DNA of 64,000 nt from Cellulophaga sp. HaHa_2_95 (GTDB lineage Bacteria > Bacteroidota > Bacteroidia > Flavobacteriales > Flavobacteriaceae): positions 2,976,001 to 3,040,000 of the forward strand of contig NZ_CP058988.1 in the NCBI RefSeq assembly GCF_019278565.1, read 5' to 3'. The translations under genes were made by a program, and so were the position numbers. Every line of letters starts with the position of its first letter. Positions within the stretch are counted from its first letter, which is position 1. The notes beneath the pieces are model-generated. The model saw only the letters and a list, made by a program, of their open reading frames with translations. It searched no databases and was not told the origin of the DNA. Shown piece by piece: positions 7,571-17,443 of the stretch.

Positions 7571-9763
7571 TTAAAGCGTTAATAATCCTGTTTCTTTTAA
7601 GGTCTGCAGGGGTTTTGAAAACCAAAACAACTCGAAATTTTCAAATTCTGTTTCAAAATCTGCTTTTAGGGCTCCAAATGAGATCAATGACCCTTCTTGT
7701 ACTTGTAATTTTTCTAACTGTTGATACAACCACTCCCCTGTCTCTTTTTCTAGAGTAATAGTGATAGCTTTTTTTCGATCATGAAACATCATTTTTAATT
7801 GCTCCCAAGACTGTCCACGCTTTGTTTTGGTGCTAATTTCTAATTGCGGCATACCGCCTAACCAAATAATTTTAGCCGTGGGCTTCGTACTTAGTGCCAT
7901 GGTTGTTTCTAAACAATTCTCAATAAAGTTTTTTGCAATTTGTGATTTCGGAATTTTAAAATCAAACCATTGTTGTAATGGAGTTTCAAAACCAATACCA
8001 TGCATGTAATTAAAAAGTGACTTTTTTAAACCGAAACTAAATTGCTCATGATTTATACCCGTGGTATCCTTAAAGTCAATATCGTTATTGGCAAAGGTGA
8101 TTTCCTTAATATCTGGGACAATACCATATTCTGATGGATTAATCCCAACGGGACTATGTGCTGTTAGTGCAAATTGATGCCAAAAACCTGATTGTAACAC
8201 CCCTACTTCAAAAAGTTGACGTACCATTTCAAGGCTATCTACGGTTTCTTGAACGGTTTGCGTTGGGTAGCCGTACATTAAATAGGAATGCACCATAATG
8301 TTCGCCTCCGTAAAATTACGTGTCACCTGTGCCACCTGAGCAACCGTCACCCCTTTATCAATCAATTTTAGTAACCGGTCAGACGCCACTTCTAAGCCCC
8401 CTGAAACTGCTATACAGCCAGAAGCCTTTAATAACTTACACAAATCAGAGGTGAAGTTCTTTTCAAACCGTATGTTGGTCCACCAAGTAACTATTAAATT
8501 TCGTTTTAAAATTTCAATCGCTAAGGCCTTCATTAAAGAAGGCGGAGCTGCTTCATCTACAAAATGGAAACCATTTTCACCTGTTTGCTCTATAAGGGTC
8601 TCCATCCTATCTACTAGAAGCTTAGCAGCAACGGGTTCGTATACTTTTATATAATCTAATGAAATATCGCAAAAGGTACATTTTCCCCAATAGCAACCAT
8701 GTGCCATGGTCAATTTATTCCATCGGCCATCACTCCACAAGCTATGCATAGGATTTGCTATCTCAATCACAGAAATATAATGGTCTAGAAGTAAATCGGT
8801 ATAATCAGGAGTTCCTACCTCACTTTGCTTATAATCTGCTCTTTTCGAAGTATTTATATAGCTTACCTTTTCGTTCTGCATTAAAAAGGTTCTTTTAAAC
8901 TCCCCTAGCGTATCTGGATTATTGGTAACCGCGTTTACTAATAATTCCACAGGTAATTCACCATCATCTAGCGTGATGTAATCAAAAAATTCAAAAACAC
9001 GTGTATCGGTCACAGATCGTAATTCTGTGTTTGCAAAACCGCCACCCATTCCAATTTTAATGGTGGGAAAATGTTTTTTTATATATTGTGCACTTCTAAA
9101 TCCGCTATACAAATTACCTGGAAAAGGAATTGAAAAACACACCAATTTAGGTTGTATGGTTCTTAAATGATGATCTAGAATAGCTAAAGTTAATTCATCT
9201 ATGTAAGTTAGCTCTTCTTGTAGTTTACCGTATAATTCATCAAAAGAATTTGCACTACGTCCTAAACGCTCCGCATACCTGCTAAATCCAAAATTAGCAT
9301 CAATACATTCTACGATGAAATCTGATAAGTCTTCTAGATATAAAGTCGCTAAATGCTTTGCTTTATCTTGCAATCCCATTTCACCAAAAGCCCAATCTAA
9401 ATCGTCTAGCTGCTGAAAACGTGAGGCTTCCGGTAAGAAACCATCTGTACAAATTTGTCGCGCAAATGTTGGGTTCTTATCTTGTAAAAATGCGATAACA
9501 GGATTTATCGTTTGCAAATAAACATCTTTTAAAGCATAAATCCGATGGCAATTTTCTGAAACAATCGTGGCATGCTCATTGGCATGATCAAATATTCTTT
9601 TAAACTGATCTTTTGAAAATAATTCTAGAATTACCTCAATACCTAAATCGATCTGAAAAGAAGAAATATTTTTTGTATTCAAAAACCCTTTTAAATAAGC
9701 CGTTGCGGGATAAGGCGTGTTTAATTGCGTAAACGGAGGTGTTATAAGTAGAATATCTTTCAA
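7571..9763 (-). CDS. B12-binding-type radical SAM protein
   Basis: 730 aa. The N-terminal 270 residues resemble a cobalamin-binding fold (LLITPPFTQLNTPYPATAYL start and a central IGMGGGFANTE loop), without an obvious DxHxxG cobalamin His motif. A radical SAM core follows, with the cluster motif GCYWGKCTFCD near residues 355-365, then GFHFVDEAAPP and SGGLEVASDRLL. The Cys spacing is C-x4-C-x2-C rather than the usual C-x3-C-x2-C. The last 150 residues have no recognised domain. Related proteins do methyl transfers, ring rearrangements or lipid modifications; no substrate can be assigned. It lies 42 bases after the dus gene and 24 bases before the DMT exporter, all on the same strand. Confidence 0.82.
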   Translation of the reverse strand: MKDILLITPPFTQLNTPYPATAYLKGFLNTKNISSFQIDLGIEVILELFSKDQFKRIFDHANEHATIVSENCHRIYALKDVYLQTINPVIAFLQDKNPTFARQICTDGFLPEASRFQQLDDLDWAFGEMGLQDKAKHLATLYLEDLSDFIVECIDANFGFSRYAERLGRSANSFDELYGKLQEELTYIDELTLAILDHHLRTIQPKLVCFSIPFPGNLYSGFRSAQYIKKHFPTIKIGMGGGFANTELRSVTDTRVFEFFDYITLDDGELPVELLVNAVTNNPDTLGEFKRTFLMQNEKVSYINTSKRADYKQSEVGTPDYTDLLLDHYISVIEIANPMHSLWSDGRWNKLTMAHGCYWGKCTFCDISLDYIKVYEPVAAKLLVDRMETLIEQTGENGFHFVDEAAPPSLMKALAIEILKRNLIVTWWTNIRFEKNFTSDLCKLLKASGCIAVSGGLEVASDRLLKLIDKGVTVAQVAQVTRNFTEANIMVHSYLMYGYPTQTVQETVDSLEMVRQLFEVGVLQSGFWHQFALTAHSPVGINPSEYGIVPDIKEITFANNDIDFKDTTGINHEQFSFGLKKSLFNYMHGIGFETPLQQWFDFKIPKSQIAKNFIENCLETTMALSTKPTAKIIWLGGMPQLEISTKTKRGQSWEQLKMMFHDRKKAITITLEKETGEWLYQQLEKLQVQEGSLISFGALKADFETEFENFELFWFSKPLQTLKETGLLTL

Positions 9764-9805
9764 AATGGACTAAAAAATAAGCTGCAAAGGTAAGGCTATA
9801 GTTTC

Positions 9806-10759
9806 CTACAAGCTCATTTCTTTCTTTAAAATTTCAGCTACAGCACTTTGGTAAGCCCTTGGGTTATTTGCTTTTTTTATCGCTTTAAAGGTTTTCTGTG
9901 GATTTGAGAAAGATTGTGAGAAAAACTCCCAAAACCCCTGCATTTTCATCTTTATTGGAGTGGGTCCAGATAAAAATGCATCATAATCTTTATATATAGT
10001 CTCATGAAATTCACTAAAGATGGCCCATCTATCTTCAGGATATTCGAACCTATTTGCTTTAATCATACTCGGTAAAAAAGGATCTGCAATCAAACCACGG
10101 CCAATCATCCAATGGTCAATACTTGGAAAACGTTCCTGCATATTCTTAAAGGTTTGTACGGAAGTAATATCACCATTGTAATATAATTTATGACGTGTAC
10201 TATCCACACAACGTTGAAAAGCATCTAGGTCTACCCCTCCTTTATAAAGCTGCTTACCTATACGTGCATGTATTGCGATATTTTTGATAGGGTATTTATC
10301 TAAAATTGGAAACGTATCTAATATCTCACTACTATCTTCATAACCCATGCGCATTTTCATAGAAACGGTAACATTGGTTTCTGCGTGTACGCGGTCCAGA
10401 ATATGATCAATCTTATCTGCTTCTTTTACTAACCCAGAGCCCATGCCACGTTTAGTCACCATAGGGTATGGACAACCTAAATTCCAATTTAACTCCGTAT
10501 AGCCTAAATCTTGAATGTACTTTACGACAAATAAGAATTCATCTGCATCATTAGTCATTACTTGAGGGATAAGACTTAAGTCGGTATTATTTTCAAGCTG
10601 TAAATCGCGTTGATACGACGACTTGATGACCAATTTACCATCTAAACGAATGTAAGGCGCATAAAAAGTATCTATTCCACCAAAAAAATGATGGAATGCA
10701 TTTCTAAAACGAAAATCAGTAAAGCCCTGTAATGGAGAAGATAGTAAGGTAAAACTCAT
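9806..10759 (-). CDS. tRNA-dihydrouridine synthase
   Basis: 317 aa, the usual length for the Dus family. The FMN-binding TIM barrel shows LLSSPLQGFTDFRFR at the N-terminus, LNWNLGCPYPMVTKRGMGSG with the catalytic Cys, VSMKMRMGYED, and IAIHAR then YYNGDI and MIGRGLIADPFL for the phosphate site. It reduces specific uridines in the tRNA D-loop using NADPH and FMN. The CPYP sequence and the overall layout resemble DusC-type enzymes more than DusB, but the subtype is not certain. Confidence 0.92.
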   Translation of the reverse strand: MSFTLLSSPLQGFTDFRFRNAFHHFFGGIDTFYAPYIRLDGKLVIKSSYQRDLQLENNTDLSLIPQVMTNDADEFLFVVKYIQDLGYTELNWNLGCPYPMVTKRGMGSGLVKEADKIDHILDRVHAETNVTVSMKMRMGYEDSSEILDTFPILDKYPIKNIAIHARIGKQLYKGGVDLDAFQRCVDSTRHKLYYNGDITSVQTFKNMQERFPSIDHWMIGRGLIADPFLPSMIKANRFEYPEDRWAIFSEFHETIYKDYDAFLSGPTPIKMKMQGFWEFFSQSFSNPQKTFKAIKKANNPRAYQSAVAEILKKEMSL

Positions 10760-10828
10760 TAAAAATAGATTGGCGGCAAAGATACATCCTTGTCAAATAC
10801 TTTTATCTATCTAGCCTACTTTATTAAA

Positions 10829-10864
10829 CAAAAAAACCTCAGGAAATTTCCCGAGGATTTTTTT
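10829..10864 (-). terminator. Intrinsic terminator after the 99-aa membrane protein gene
   Basis: A CCTC/GAGG stem encloses the self-complementary GGAAATTTCC and is flanked by A and T runs. It reads well on the minus strand, where the T run follows the stem, and abuts the stop codon of the gene at 10863. Confidence 0.75.
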
Positions 10865-11162
10865 ATGCTTCTATAATCACTTCTTCTTTTTTCTTTTTGA
10901 ATACATAGGTATAAAACCACATGATGGTAAAGGTTGGGATAAAATCTGACCCAGGAATTAACTCCTCTACAAAAGTCACCATTCCGGCAGCCTGCCCTAT
11001 TTTACCTTTGTAAAGCCTAGTCATTAACCAAGCAGAAATTGGTGCCCAGATAATATCTGAAAACTCTCCTATTCCGGGTATTACAAACGATACGAGTCCC
11101 AAAGCATCAAAAAGAAGGCTTAAAAACAGGTTGCGTACTTTATTATCTTTTAATTCTGACAT
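10863..11162 (-). CDS. Small conserved membrane protein
   Basis: 99 aa with two or three hydrophobic stretches (about residues 10-35, 35-50 and 72-88) and a charged KKKKEE tail. The FVIPGIGEFSDIIWAPISAW stretch is recognisable from flavobacterial hypothetical proteins, but I know of no function. It stands alone between dus and folE with its own terminator. Confidence 0.75.
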   Translation of the reverse strand: MSELKDNKVRNLFLSLLFDALGLVSFVIPGIGEFSDIIWAPISAWLMTRLYKGKIGQAAGMVTFVEELIPGSDFIPTFTIMWFYTYVFKKKKEEVIIEA

Positions 11163-11225
11163 ATTTAAATTTACTATTTTAATTAATTATAATCAAAATA
11201 GATGCCAAAAAATATGCGACTATGA

Positions 11226-11855
11226 TTACGAAAGTTTAGAACTAATCAATTTTAAAAACTCATTTCTTGTTTCTTGCTTCTCAAACTGCCCTCTGAACCC
11301 AGAAGTAGTGGTCACAGAATTTTGCTTTTGTACACCACGCATCATCATACACATGTGTGAAGCCTCAATAACTACCGCTACACCTTTAGGCTTCAAAGTA
11401 TCATTTAAACATTCTAATATGTCATGAGTTAAACGCTCTTGAACTTGCAAACGTCTTGCAAAAACATCTACAACACGCGGTATTTTACTTAAGCCTACAA
11501 TATGACCATTAGGGATATAAGCAATATGAGCTTTTCCAAAAAATGGTAGCATATGGTGCTCACAAAGAGAATATAATTCAATGTCTTTAATGATCACCAT
11601 ATCATCATAGGATTCTTTGAACATTGCTCCTTTTAAAATCTCAACAGGATCTTGTTGATATCCTTGTGTTAAGTATAACATAGCTTTAGCAGCACGTTCT
11701 GGCGTTTTTACTAAACCTTCTCTTGTAACGTCTTCCCCTACGCCTTCAATAATTGTCTTATAGTTACTACGTACATCATCCGTAATTTCTATATCATACT
11801 CTTCAAACTTTTTATATGGATCCATCAAATTTCTTTTTCTTAACTTTTTGTTCAT
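11226..11855 (-). CDS. folE: GTP cyclohydrolase I
   Basis: 209 aa. Converts GTP to 7,8-dihydroneopterin triphosphate, the first step of folate (and queuosine-type) pathways, in the cytoplasm. Zinc ligands and active-site residues are seen in [19 protein letters not shown] and [22 protein letters not shown] lies close to the C-terminus as usual. The ATG at 11855 is preferred because a TAAATTTG promoter box lies 21 nt upstream; an internal Met 10 codons later ([10 protein letters not shown]) also would work. Confidence 0.95.
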   Translation of the reverse strand: MNKKLRKRNLMDPYKKFEEYDIEITDDVRSNYKTIIEGVGEDVTREGLVKTPERAAKAMLYLTQGYQQDPVEILKGAMFKESYDDMVIIKDIELYSLCEHHMLPFFGKAHIAYIPNGHIVGLSKIPRVVDVFARRLQVQERLTHDILECLNDTLKPKGVAVVIEASHMCMMMRGVQKQNSVTTTSGFRGQFEKQETRNEFLKLISSKLS

Positions 11856-11876
11856 GTTTTAAATAAAACACTTAAA

Positions 11877-11884
11877 CAAATTTA
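11877..11884 (-). promoter_or_regulatory. Candidate -7 box for folE
   Basis: TAAATTTG on the minus strand, 21 nt upstream of the folE ATG, matches TAnnTTTG. The rest of the 11856-12084 gap holds the lolD-side promoter region, including a weak sigma-54-like site at 12026-12041. Confidence 0.4.
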
Positions 11885-12084
11885 GTCATTAAATTCATTG
11901 CATAAATGAAAATAGGTGAATTATTTAAGTCACAAATATACTATACTATCTGTTACTCCTTAATTCTATTTCCTTATAGTGGCATAGACAAACAAGGTTT
12001 CCTTCTTAAAATACACTCAATCTATAGGCACGAGTTTTGTCATGTCTAGGCTAATGCTTACTTTCATGCCATAATTTTATAAGA

Positions 12085-12753
12085 ATGATAAAGGCAGAAA
12101 ATATCCAGAAATATTATGGAGATCTTCAGGTTTTAAAAGGAGTAGATTTACACATTTCAAAAGGAGAGATTGTTTCTATTGTAGGCCCTTCTGGAGCTGG
12201 TAAAACTACCTTACTACAAATTCTAGGCACACTAGATATTCAAACAAATAAACAAGGAAGTCAGCTTCTAATAAAGGAAAGAGATATTACTGCTTTATCA
12301 GAAAAGGAGTTGGCTAAATTTAGAAATGAAAATATTGGATTTATATTTCAGTTTCACCAGTTACTTCCTGAGTTTACTGCATTAGAAAATGTATGTATTC
12401 CTGCATTTATTAAAAATACCGCAAAGAATGATGCTGAAAAAAGAGCCAAAGAATTGCTAGACTTTTTAGGCCTATCGCATCGGTATCATCACAAACCAAA
12501 TGAATTATCTGGTGGAGAGCAACAACGCGTAGCTGTAGCCCGTGCTTTAGTTAATAGCCCTAGTGTTATTTTTGCGGATGAACCTAGCGGAAATTTAGAT
12601 ACGGAAAGCGCCGATAATCTTCACAAATTATTTTTTAAACTAAGAGATGAATTTGGTCAAACCTTTGTTATTGTAACCCACAATGAAGAGTTGGCTGAAA
12701 TGGCAGATAGAAAATTAACCATGGTTGATGGTAAAATGCTAACGGCAGAATGA
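12085..12753 (+). CDS. LolD/MacB-type ABC transporter ATP-binding protein
   Basis: 222 aa, the common size of LolD/FtsE/MacB ATPases. Walker [10 protein letters not shown] lies near residues 33-41, Q-loop [17 protein letters not shown] near 90, signature LSGGEQQR near 140, Walker [13 protein letters not shown] near 160 and switch VTHNEEL near 192. The [11 protein letters not shown] block is characteristic of the LolD-like group, which powers lipoprotein release or other envelope transport from the cytoplasmic face. No permease gene is adjacent; the next gene overlaps by 4 bases (ATGA) and is a membrane protease. Confidence 0.85.
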   Translation: MIKAENIQKYYGDLQVLKGVDLHISKGEIVSIVGPSGAGKTTLLQILGTLDIQTNKQGSQLLIKERDITALSEKELAKFRNENIGFIFQFHQLLPEFTALENVCIPAFIKNTAKNDAEKRAKELLDFLGLSHRYHHKPNELSGGEQQRVAVARALVNSPSVIFADEPSGNLDTESADNLHKLFFKLRDEFGQTFVIVTHNEELAEMADRKLTMVDGKMLTAE

Positions 12754-13292
12754 TTTCTGAAGTTTGGGAGTATTTTAAAGACCCAAAAAATGAACCTTAC
12801 AAAATCCATGATTCTGAAAAATGGAGTATTCTCAAAAAACTACTGGTTCTAAATATTGCTGCTAGTTTTGGTTTAGGAGTTTTAATGGGAGTTATCACTA
12901 CTGCCGTGGGTGCCGATTTAGGCGATCATGGTGTTGCAGAAATGTTTAAAAAATATCCTATTTATGTCATTTTTTTTCTAGCGGTAATTTTGGCTCCTGT
13001 ATTAGAAGAGCTAATATTTAGAGGAACCTTAACTTTTTTTAAAAATCCCAAATTTTTTACATATGCTTATTATGGTTCCGTTTTTCTTTTTGGAGCCGTA
13101 CATTTAAGTAATTTTGAAGCATACGCAGACCACCTTTGGTTGGCTCCTATATTGGTATTACCACAAACAGCTGCAGGAATTTTTCTTGGATTTACTCGAG
13201 TAAAACTAGGATTAGTATGGTCTATGTTATTACACGCGTTACATAATGGAATTCTACTTGCTCCGATGTTATTCCTTAAATTTGCAGGATAA
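12750..13292 (+). CDS. CPBP family intramembrane metalloprotease
   Basis: 180 aa with four or more membrane segments. The Abi/CPBP motifs are clear: motif 1 EELIFRG (about residues 86-92), motif 2 with the His in [10 protein letters not shown] (about 115-122), motif 3 LLHALHNGI (about 160-168). Family members are Rce1-like membrane proteases or protease-like immunity/processing proteins. It overlaps lolD by 4 bases, so both are made from the same mRNA. Confidence 0.88.
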   Translation: MISEVWEYFKDPKNEPYKIHDSEKWSILKKLLVLNIAASFGLGVLMGVITTAVGADLGDHGVAEMFKKYPIYVIFFLAVILAPVLEELIFRGTLTFFKNPKFFTYAYYGSVFLFGAVHLSNFEAYADHLWLAPILVLPQTAAGIFLGFTRVKLGLVWSMLLHALHNGILLAPMLFLKFAG

Positions 13293-13303
13293 ACTATTCC
13301 TTG

Positions 13304-14068
13304 ATGAAGAAAGCTGAACTTAAACTATTTCTTGACGAAAAAGTTATTCAATACAACCATCCCACTTTTTTAGAGACCGATCCTATCCAAATTCCACATA
13401 CATTTACCCGTAAAGAAGATGTGGAAATCAGTGCTTTTTTAACCGCCACTATTGCATGGGGAAATAGAAAAAGTATTATTACCAATGCAAAAAAAATGAT
13501 GACCTTATTGGATAATTCTCCTTATGATTTCATTTTAAATCACCAAGAAGAAGATCTCGCTAGGTTTGATACTTTTGTGCACCGCACCTTTAATGGAGAA
13601 GATCTGAAATTTTTTATTAAAAGTCTCCAAAATATTTATATACATCATGGCGGATTAGAAGCCGTATTTAAAGCCAATATTGCTGATAGATCACTACAAC
13701 CTGCCATAGCCGGATTTAAAAAAGTATTTTTTGAAATCCCACATCCAAATAGAACTACGAAACATGTTTCAGATCCCATGAAAGGTTCTGCCGCTAAACG
13801 TATAAATATGTTTTTACGTTGGATGGTGCGAGATGCTACAACGGGGGTCGATTTTGGTATCTGGAATACCATTCCAACTGCTTATTTATCGTGCCCTTTG
13901 GATGTTCACTCTGGAAACGTAGCGCGCAAGTTAAAACTCCTTAAACGAAAACAAAACGATGCTAAGGCCTTGGCAGAATTGGATGCTAATCTTCGCAAGA
14001 TGGATGCAAATGATCCCTCGAAATATGATTTTGCCTTATTTGGTTTAGGTGTATTTGAGAAGTTTTAA
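13304..14068 (+). CDS. TIGR02757 (DUF2400) family protein
   Basis: 254 aa, full length for the family. Diagnostic blocks are EISAFLTATIAWGNRKSI, FLRWMVRDATTGVDFGIW and LDVHSGNVARKL. The family is common in Bacteroidota and other phyla and has helix-hairpin-helix glycosylase-like character, but no proven function that I know of. The ATG at 13304 is taken in place of the TTG just before it. It follows the CPBP gene by 11 bases and closes a three-gene unit. Confidence 0.88.
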   Translation: MKKAELKLFLDEKVIQYNHPTFLETDPIQIPHTFTRKEDVEISAFLTATIAWGNRKSIITNAKKMMTLLDNSPYDFILNHQEEDLARFDTFVHRTFNGEDLKFFIKSLQNIYIHHGGLEAVFKANIADRSLQPAIAGFKKVFFEIPHPNRTTKHVSDPMKGSAAKRINMFLRWMVRDATTGVDFGIWNTIPTAYLSCPLDVHSGNVARKLKLLKRKQNDAKALAELDANLRKMDANDPSKYDFALFGLGVFEKF

Positions 14069-14096
14069 TCCCCTCAAAAGTTGAGAGGATTAAACT
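14068..14096 (+). terminator. Hairpin at the convergent gene ends
   Basis: The arms ATCCCCTCAA and TTGAGAGGAT pair with one C-A mismatch around a 3-nt loop just after the TIGR02757 stop. No long T run follows; it may serve both converging genes. Confidence 0.4.
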
Positions 14097-14099
14097 ATC

Positions 14100-15908
14100 T
14101 TATTCTGAATCGGTTAAGGTTTTCATAAATGCAACTAATTCAGCCTGCTCCTTTTTAGTCAATTGCAAATTATCAAAAGGAAGCGTTTGATAAGCTTCCT
14201 CAATTCCTATTCCTTGCCCTCCGCCTCTATTGTAAAAATCAACCACTTGCTCTAGTGTTGTATACACTCCATTATGCATATAAGGTGCTGTTTTTTCAAC
14301 ATTTCTTACCGTCGGTGTCTTAAAAAAATGTTTCCGCTCTTCTGTTTCATACATATTATATCTACCTAAATCACCACTTATCAAAGCGTTAATAGTATCA
14401 TTCTGTTCAGGCACACCTATCAATTCCATTTCGGTATCTTTATAATCAGGAGGTACGGTCCCATTAAACAATGGTGCAAAGTGACAAGTGGCACAAACAG
14501 CCTTTCCCATGAACAGATTAAATCCCGAAATTTCTTCTTCCGTCAATGTATCTTCAAGTCCATTTATATTTTTATCAAACTTAGAGTCGAAACTATTTAA
14601 AGTTCTGATATAAGAAGCTATGGCATGCCGAACATTATATTCCATTCTTTTGCCTTGATATAGCGTGTCAAATTGATTTTTATAATGCTGTTCATTACGT
14701 ACCCGATTTACAATAGAATCCATTGGCAAATTAAACTCGTCGTGATTATCGGCAACTCCAACTATTTGGCCTTCTAAACTACCGGAACGCCCATCCATAA
14801 AAAATGTTTGTTGATATGCCGCATAGCGTAAGGTTGGTGTATTTCTTATTTGATTTTTATCGAATGTTTTTTTTCCATCTGTAAAAGCTTTATCCTTTAT
14901 ATGACATGTAGCGCAAGCCATTTCATAATTTTTAGATAACATTTTATCATTGAATAGCTGCTTACCTAAAAGCTGCTTTTCTTTCAATCTTAACGTATCA
15001 CTTTTGTAATCTGAAAAATAAAATACATTCAGTGTATTGGAATCAAAAAGAGAAGTTGCATCATTGGAAATAGCCATTTCAAACGGAAACTGAACCTTCC
15101 AATCTTTTTGAACTTTTACCAATAATTCTAATTGCTTGTCCGTATTATTTTTAATAAAACCATAGCGATCAAAGCTGTCAAAATCATGATTTAGCACTGA
15201 AATTGAATTCTTGAATGAATCTATTAGCGCTACATATAAGGTATTGGAATTAAATTTTGCTTTTAGAATCTCTGTTAAATCAATTAAGGTTTGGTAGGTT
15301 GTTTGGCACTCTAACAAAGATTGCCCCAATATAGGAGAATCAAAACCAGTAATACCTGTTGTGGCTGTACGTACAATTTGGTTTCTGAAAAGCCATATTA
15401 AATGATGATCTTTAAGATTTATTTGCGTATTTTTTTCAATCAGTTTGAGTCGGTTTTTTGTTAGATTTACGGTATTATAGAGCGCTAAACTGTCTGCCTC
15501 AGGATCAAAAAGTAATTCTTCTATCACCTGAAACCCAAAAGGGTTTCTGATCTTAATATCCGTAAGATCTTCTTCTTGCACTTGCAAAATGTTCGGAGCA
15601 TTGAGTGACTTGTAATTATTCTTATCAATGGCGGACAAGATGGGTTCAATAGCTTTAAACTTAAATCGCGCTTTTTTATATAAATCAACATTAATTTTTG
15701 TCTCATTCGTACCCGCTATAGCATCTAGGTACTGAATACAATCATTTAATTCAGACTTATAAAATTTTGTTATTTCATCGTCTGTAGTTACTAAGGCAAT
15801 TGGTTTTTTATCGTTTTTACAAGCCGTTGTTAGTAAAAGCAAAAGACATATACCAAAAGTATATGTCTTCGCTTTCATAAATAGTATTTTATTCATGATG
15901 TTCTTCAA
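14100..15908 (-). CDS. Imelysin-like / di-heme cytochrome c peroxidase fusion lipoprotein
   Basis: 602 aa. The signal peptide ends in LLLTTACKN (lipid-modified Cys about residue 30); Met11 is an equally good start. Residues about 40-270 look like a helical imelysin-type domain, with NPFGFQVIEELLF in the place of the imelysin GxHxxE signature but Gln for His. Residues about 310-600 are a MauG/CcpA-type di-heme peroxidase with heme motifs CATCHIKDKAFTDG and CATCHFAPLFNG and the end block YMHNGVYTTLEQVVDFYNRGG. Expected in the periplasm, anchored by lipid, reducing peroxide or oxidising a partner. It starts 2 bases after the collagen-repeat lipoprotein gene, so the two are probably partners. Confidence 0.85.
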   Translation of the reverse strand: MKNIMNKILFMKAKTYTFGICLLLLLTTACKNDKKPIALVTTDDEITKFYKSELNDCIQYLDAIAGTNETKINVDLYKKARFKFKAIEPILSAIDKNNYKSLNAPNILQVQEEDLTDIKIRNPFGFQVIEELLFDPEADSLALYNTVNLTKNRLKLIEKNTQINLKDHHLIWLFRNQIVRTATTGITGFDSPILGQSLLECQTTYQTLIDLTEILKAKFNSNTLYVALIDSFKNSISVLNHDFDSFDRYGFIKNNTDKQLELLVKVQKDWKVQFPFEMAISNDATSLFDSNTLNVFYFSDYKSDTLRLKEKQLLGKQLFNDKMLSKNYEMACATCHIKDKAFTDGKKTFDKNQIRNTPTLRYAAYQQTFFMDGRSGSLEGQIVGVADNHDEFNLPMDSIVNRVRNEQHYKNQFDTLYQGKRMEYNVRHAIASYIRTLNSFDSKFDKNINGLEDTLTEEEISGFNLFMGKAVCATCHFAPLFNGTVPPDYKDTEMELIGVPEQNDTINALISGDLGRYNMYETEERKHFFKTPTVRNVEKTAPYMHNGVYTTLEQVVDFYNRGGGQGIGIEEAYQTLPFDNLQLTKKEQAELVAFMKTLTDSE

Positions 15909-15910
15909 TA

Positions 15911-17443
15911 TTATCTTTCTAAACCTTTAATCATGTACATCATTGAACCTTCTTTAGTTGCCGATGATATATCTGAAATAGCTTTAGGATCTGTAAAAGA
16001 TGTACCGTCTGCTGGCTCCCAACCGTGGTTTTGAGTCATTACTAAAAAAGTGTTTTCACCGTTATTCACAACATCAGTTACATCAATCATACCTGTAATT
16101 TCCCAGGTACTTGAAACGGTACCATACCCCAAGCTTTCAGCTCTATTTTGATCACATTCTAAAACTGTTTTAATTTCTCCTGTAGCAAGATTGTATTGGT
16201 ATAATTTTGCATAACCGTTTACTGCTGTATCTAAATATCCATTAGGATCTTCTTGAATGTAAGCGTAATTTTCAGTAACTAAAATGTTATCTGGAGAATG
16301 AAAACCTTCTGCTTTACCTCCAACAATATCACCATCTAGAACACAAGTAATTTTTGCGGCTCCAGTCGGGTCATTTTCATTTAATACTACTTTATAGACA
16401 CGACCTAAAATAGATCCTTTTCCAACTAAATCAGCACTGTAACGACCTGTAACACAAAAATAAATTTCTCTTTGGTTGGCAGCGGAACCTCTTCTCCAAT
16501 CAATATCTTCCAATCTAGAAAAGCCCATGACACCTTTTGCTTTTGCTTCCGCATCCAATGCATCAATTTCTTTCTCTTCAAGTTCTACAAATTCAACATC
16601 ATACTCGGTACCTTCTTCCATATCCATTTCAAAATCAACACCAGAAGTGGTAACTTTTAAACCGTATAATTTTCCGCCACTTAAATCACCTCTATCACCA
16701 ACATACATTCCTAATTGACCAGAAGGAACACTATTATCTGCGTGATCATCACCAATAAATACTACTGTTTTATCTGCATACGCATCTTTACCAATTGGCA
16801 CTGCGTTTTCGGTAGACCATTGCCCTAAAGCAGGCAACATTTCTCCTGTACTAGCCGCATCCGCACTTTTTGCAGGATCTACAACAAATACGCCTTTAGA
16901 AGCACCACCCCATTCGCCACCTGATAAATATAAAGGTCCAAATCCGTGTTCTCCATTGGTGATTAAAGTACCTGAACACATAGCTGTTGATGCAGTAGCT
17001 TCAGCATTTAAAATATATTCCCCATAAAAAGGTCTTAAATTTTTATTCAACATAATACGCGCGATAGAATAATCACCTTCTATATTATTGATTAAAGTAA
17101 AAGTATCATCCCCGTTATCTAATAATCCAGCACCATCTGCTAGGGAACCATACACGAAAGTGGGTGAATTAGGAATAATATCTTCTGATGTTAATAATAA
17201 AGACATTTTTAAGTTCACAAAATCACTGGTTACTTTAAATAAATTTGGTGATTTTGAACTTGCCAAATACACTGAAGCATCCATTCCGTCTACACCATCT
17301 ATGCCGTCTGCACCGTCAGCACCATCAACACCGGCTACACCATCTATACCGTCTACACCATCTTCTGGGTTACAGCTGTTAAAATTTAATGCCAATGCAG
17401 AGAGCAATAAGGCACTTAAAAAAGTTGATTTAAAGGTTTTCAT
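15911..17443 (-). CDS. Collagen-like repeat lipoprotein with DUF839/PhoX-like body
   Basis: 510 aa. A lipoprotein signal ends at Cys24 (LNFNSC). Residues 29-55 are nine uninterrupted Gly-x-y triplets, mostly GxD (GVDGIDGVAGVDG and on), a short collagen-like spacer. The remainder resembles beta-propeller proteins of the DUF839/PhoX type: SPDNILVTENYAYIQED near residue 400 is similar to the PDN-x-ED pattern, and MCSGTLIT and DWRRGSAANQREIYF are other conserved-looking blocks. PhoX enzymes are Ca/Fe phosphatases, but I cannot confirm the metal ligands. It is the first gene of a two-gene unit with the peroxidase fusion. Confidence 0.7.
   Translation of the reverse strand: MKTFKSTFLSALLLSALALNFNSCNPEDGVDGIDGVAGVDGADGADGIDGVDGMDASVYLASSKSPNLFKVTSDFVNLKMSLLLTSEDIIPNSPTFVYGSLADGAGLLDNGDDTFTLINNIEGDYSIARIMLNKNLRPFYGEYILNAEATASTAMCSGTLITNGEHGFGPLYLSGGEWGGASKGVFVVDPAKSADAASTGEMLPALGQWSTENAVPIGKDAYADKTVVFIGDDHADNSVPSGQLGMYVGDRGDLSGGKLYGLKVTTSGVDFEMDMEEGTEYDVEFVELEEKEIDALDAEAKAKGVMGFSRLEDIDWRRGSAANQREIYFCVTGRYSADLVGKGSILGRVYKVVLNENDPTGAAKITCVLDGDIVGGKAEGFHSPDNILVTENYAYIQEDPNGYLDTAVNGYAKLYQYNLATGEIKTVLECDQNRAESLGYGTVSSTWEITGMIDVTDVVNNGENTFLVMTQNHGWEPADGTSFTDPKAISDISSATKEGSMMYMIKGLER

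Noticed and set aside
15911..17443. Calling the collagen-repeat protein a PhoX phosphatase
   Set aside because: Only one PDN-x-ED-like stretch is visible; metal and phosphate ligands could not be placed.
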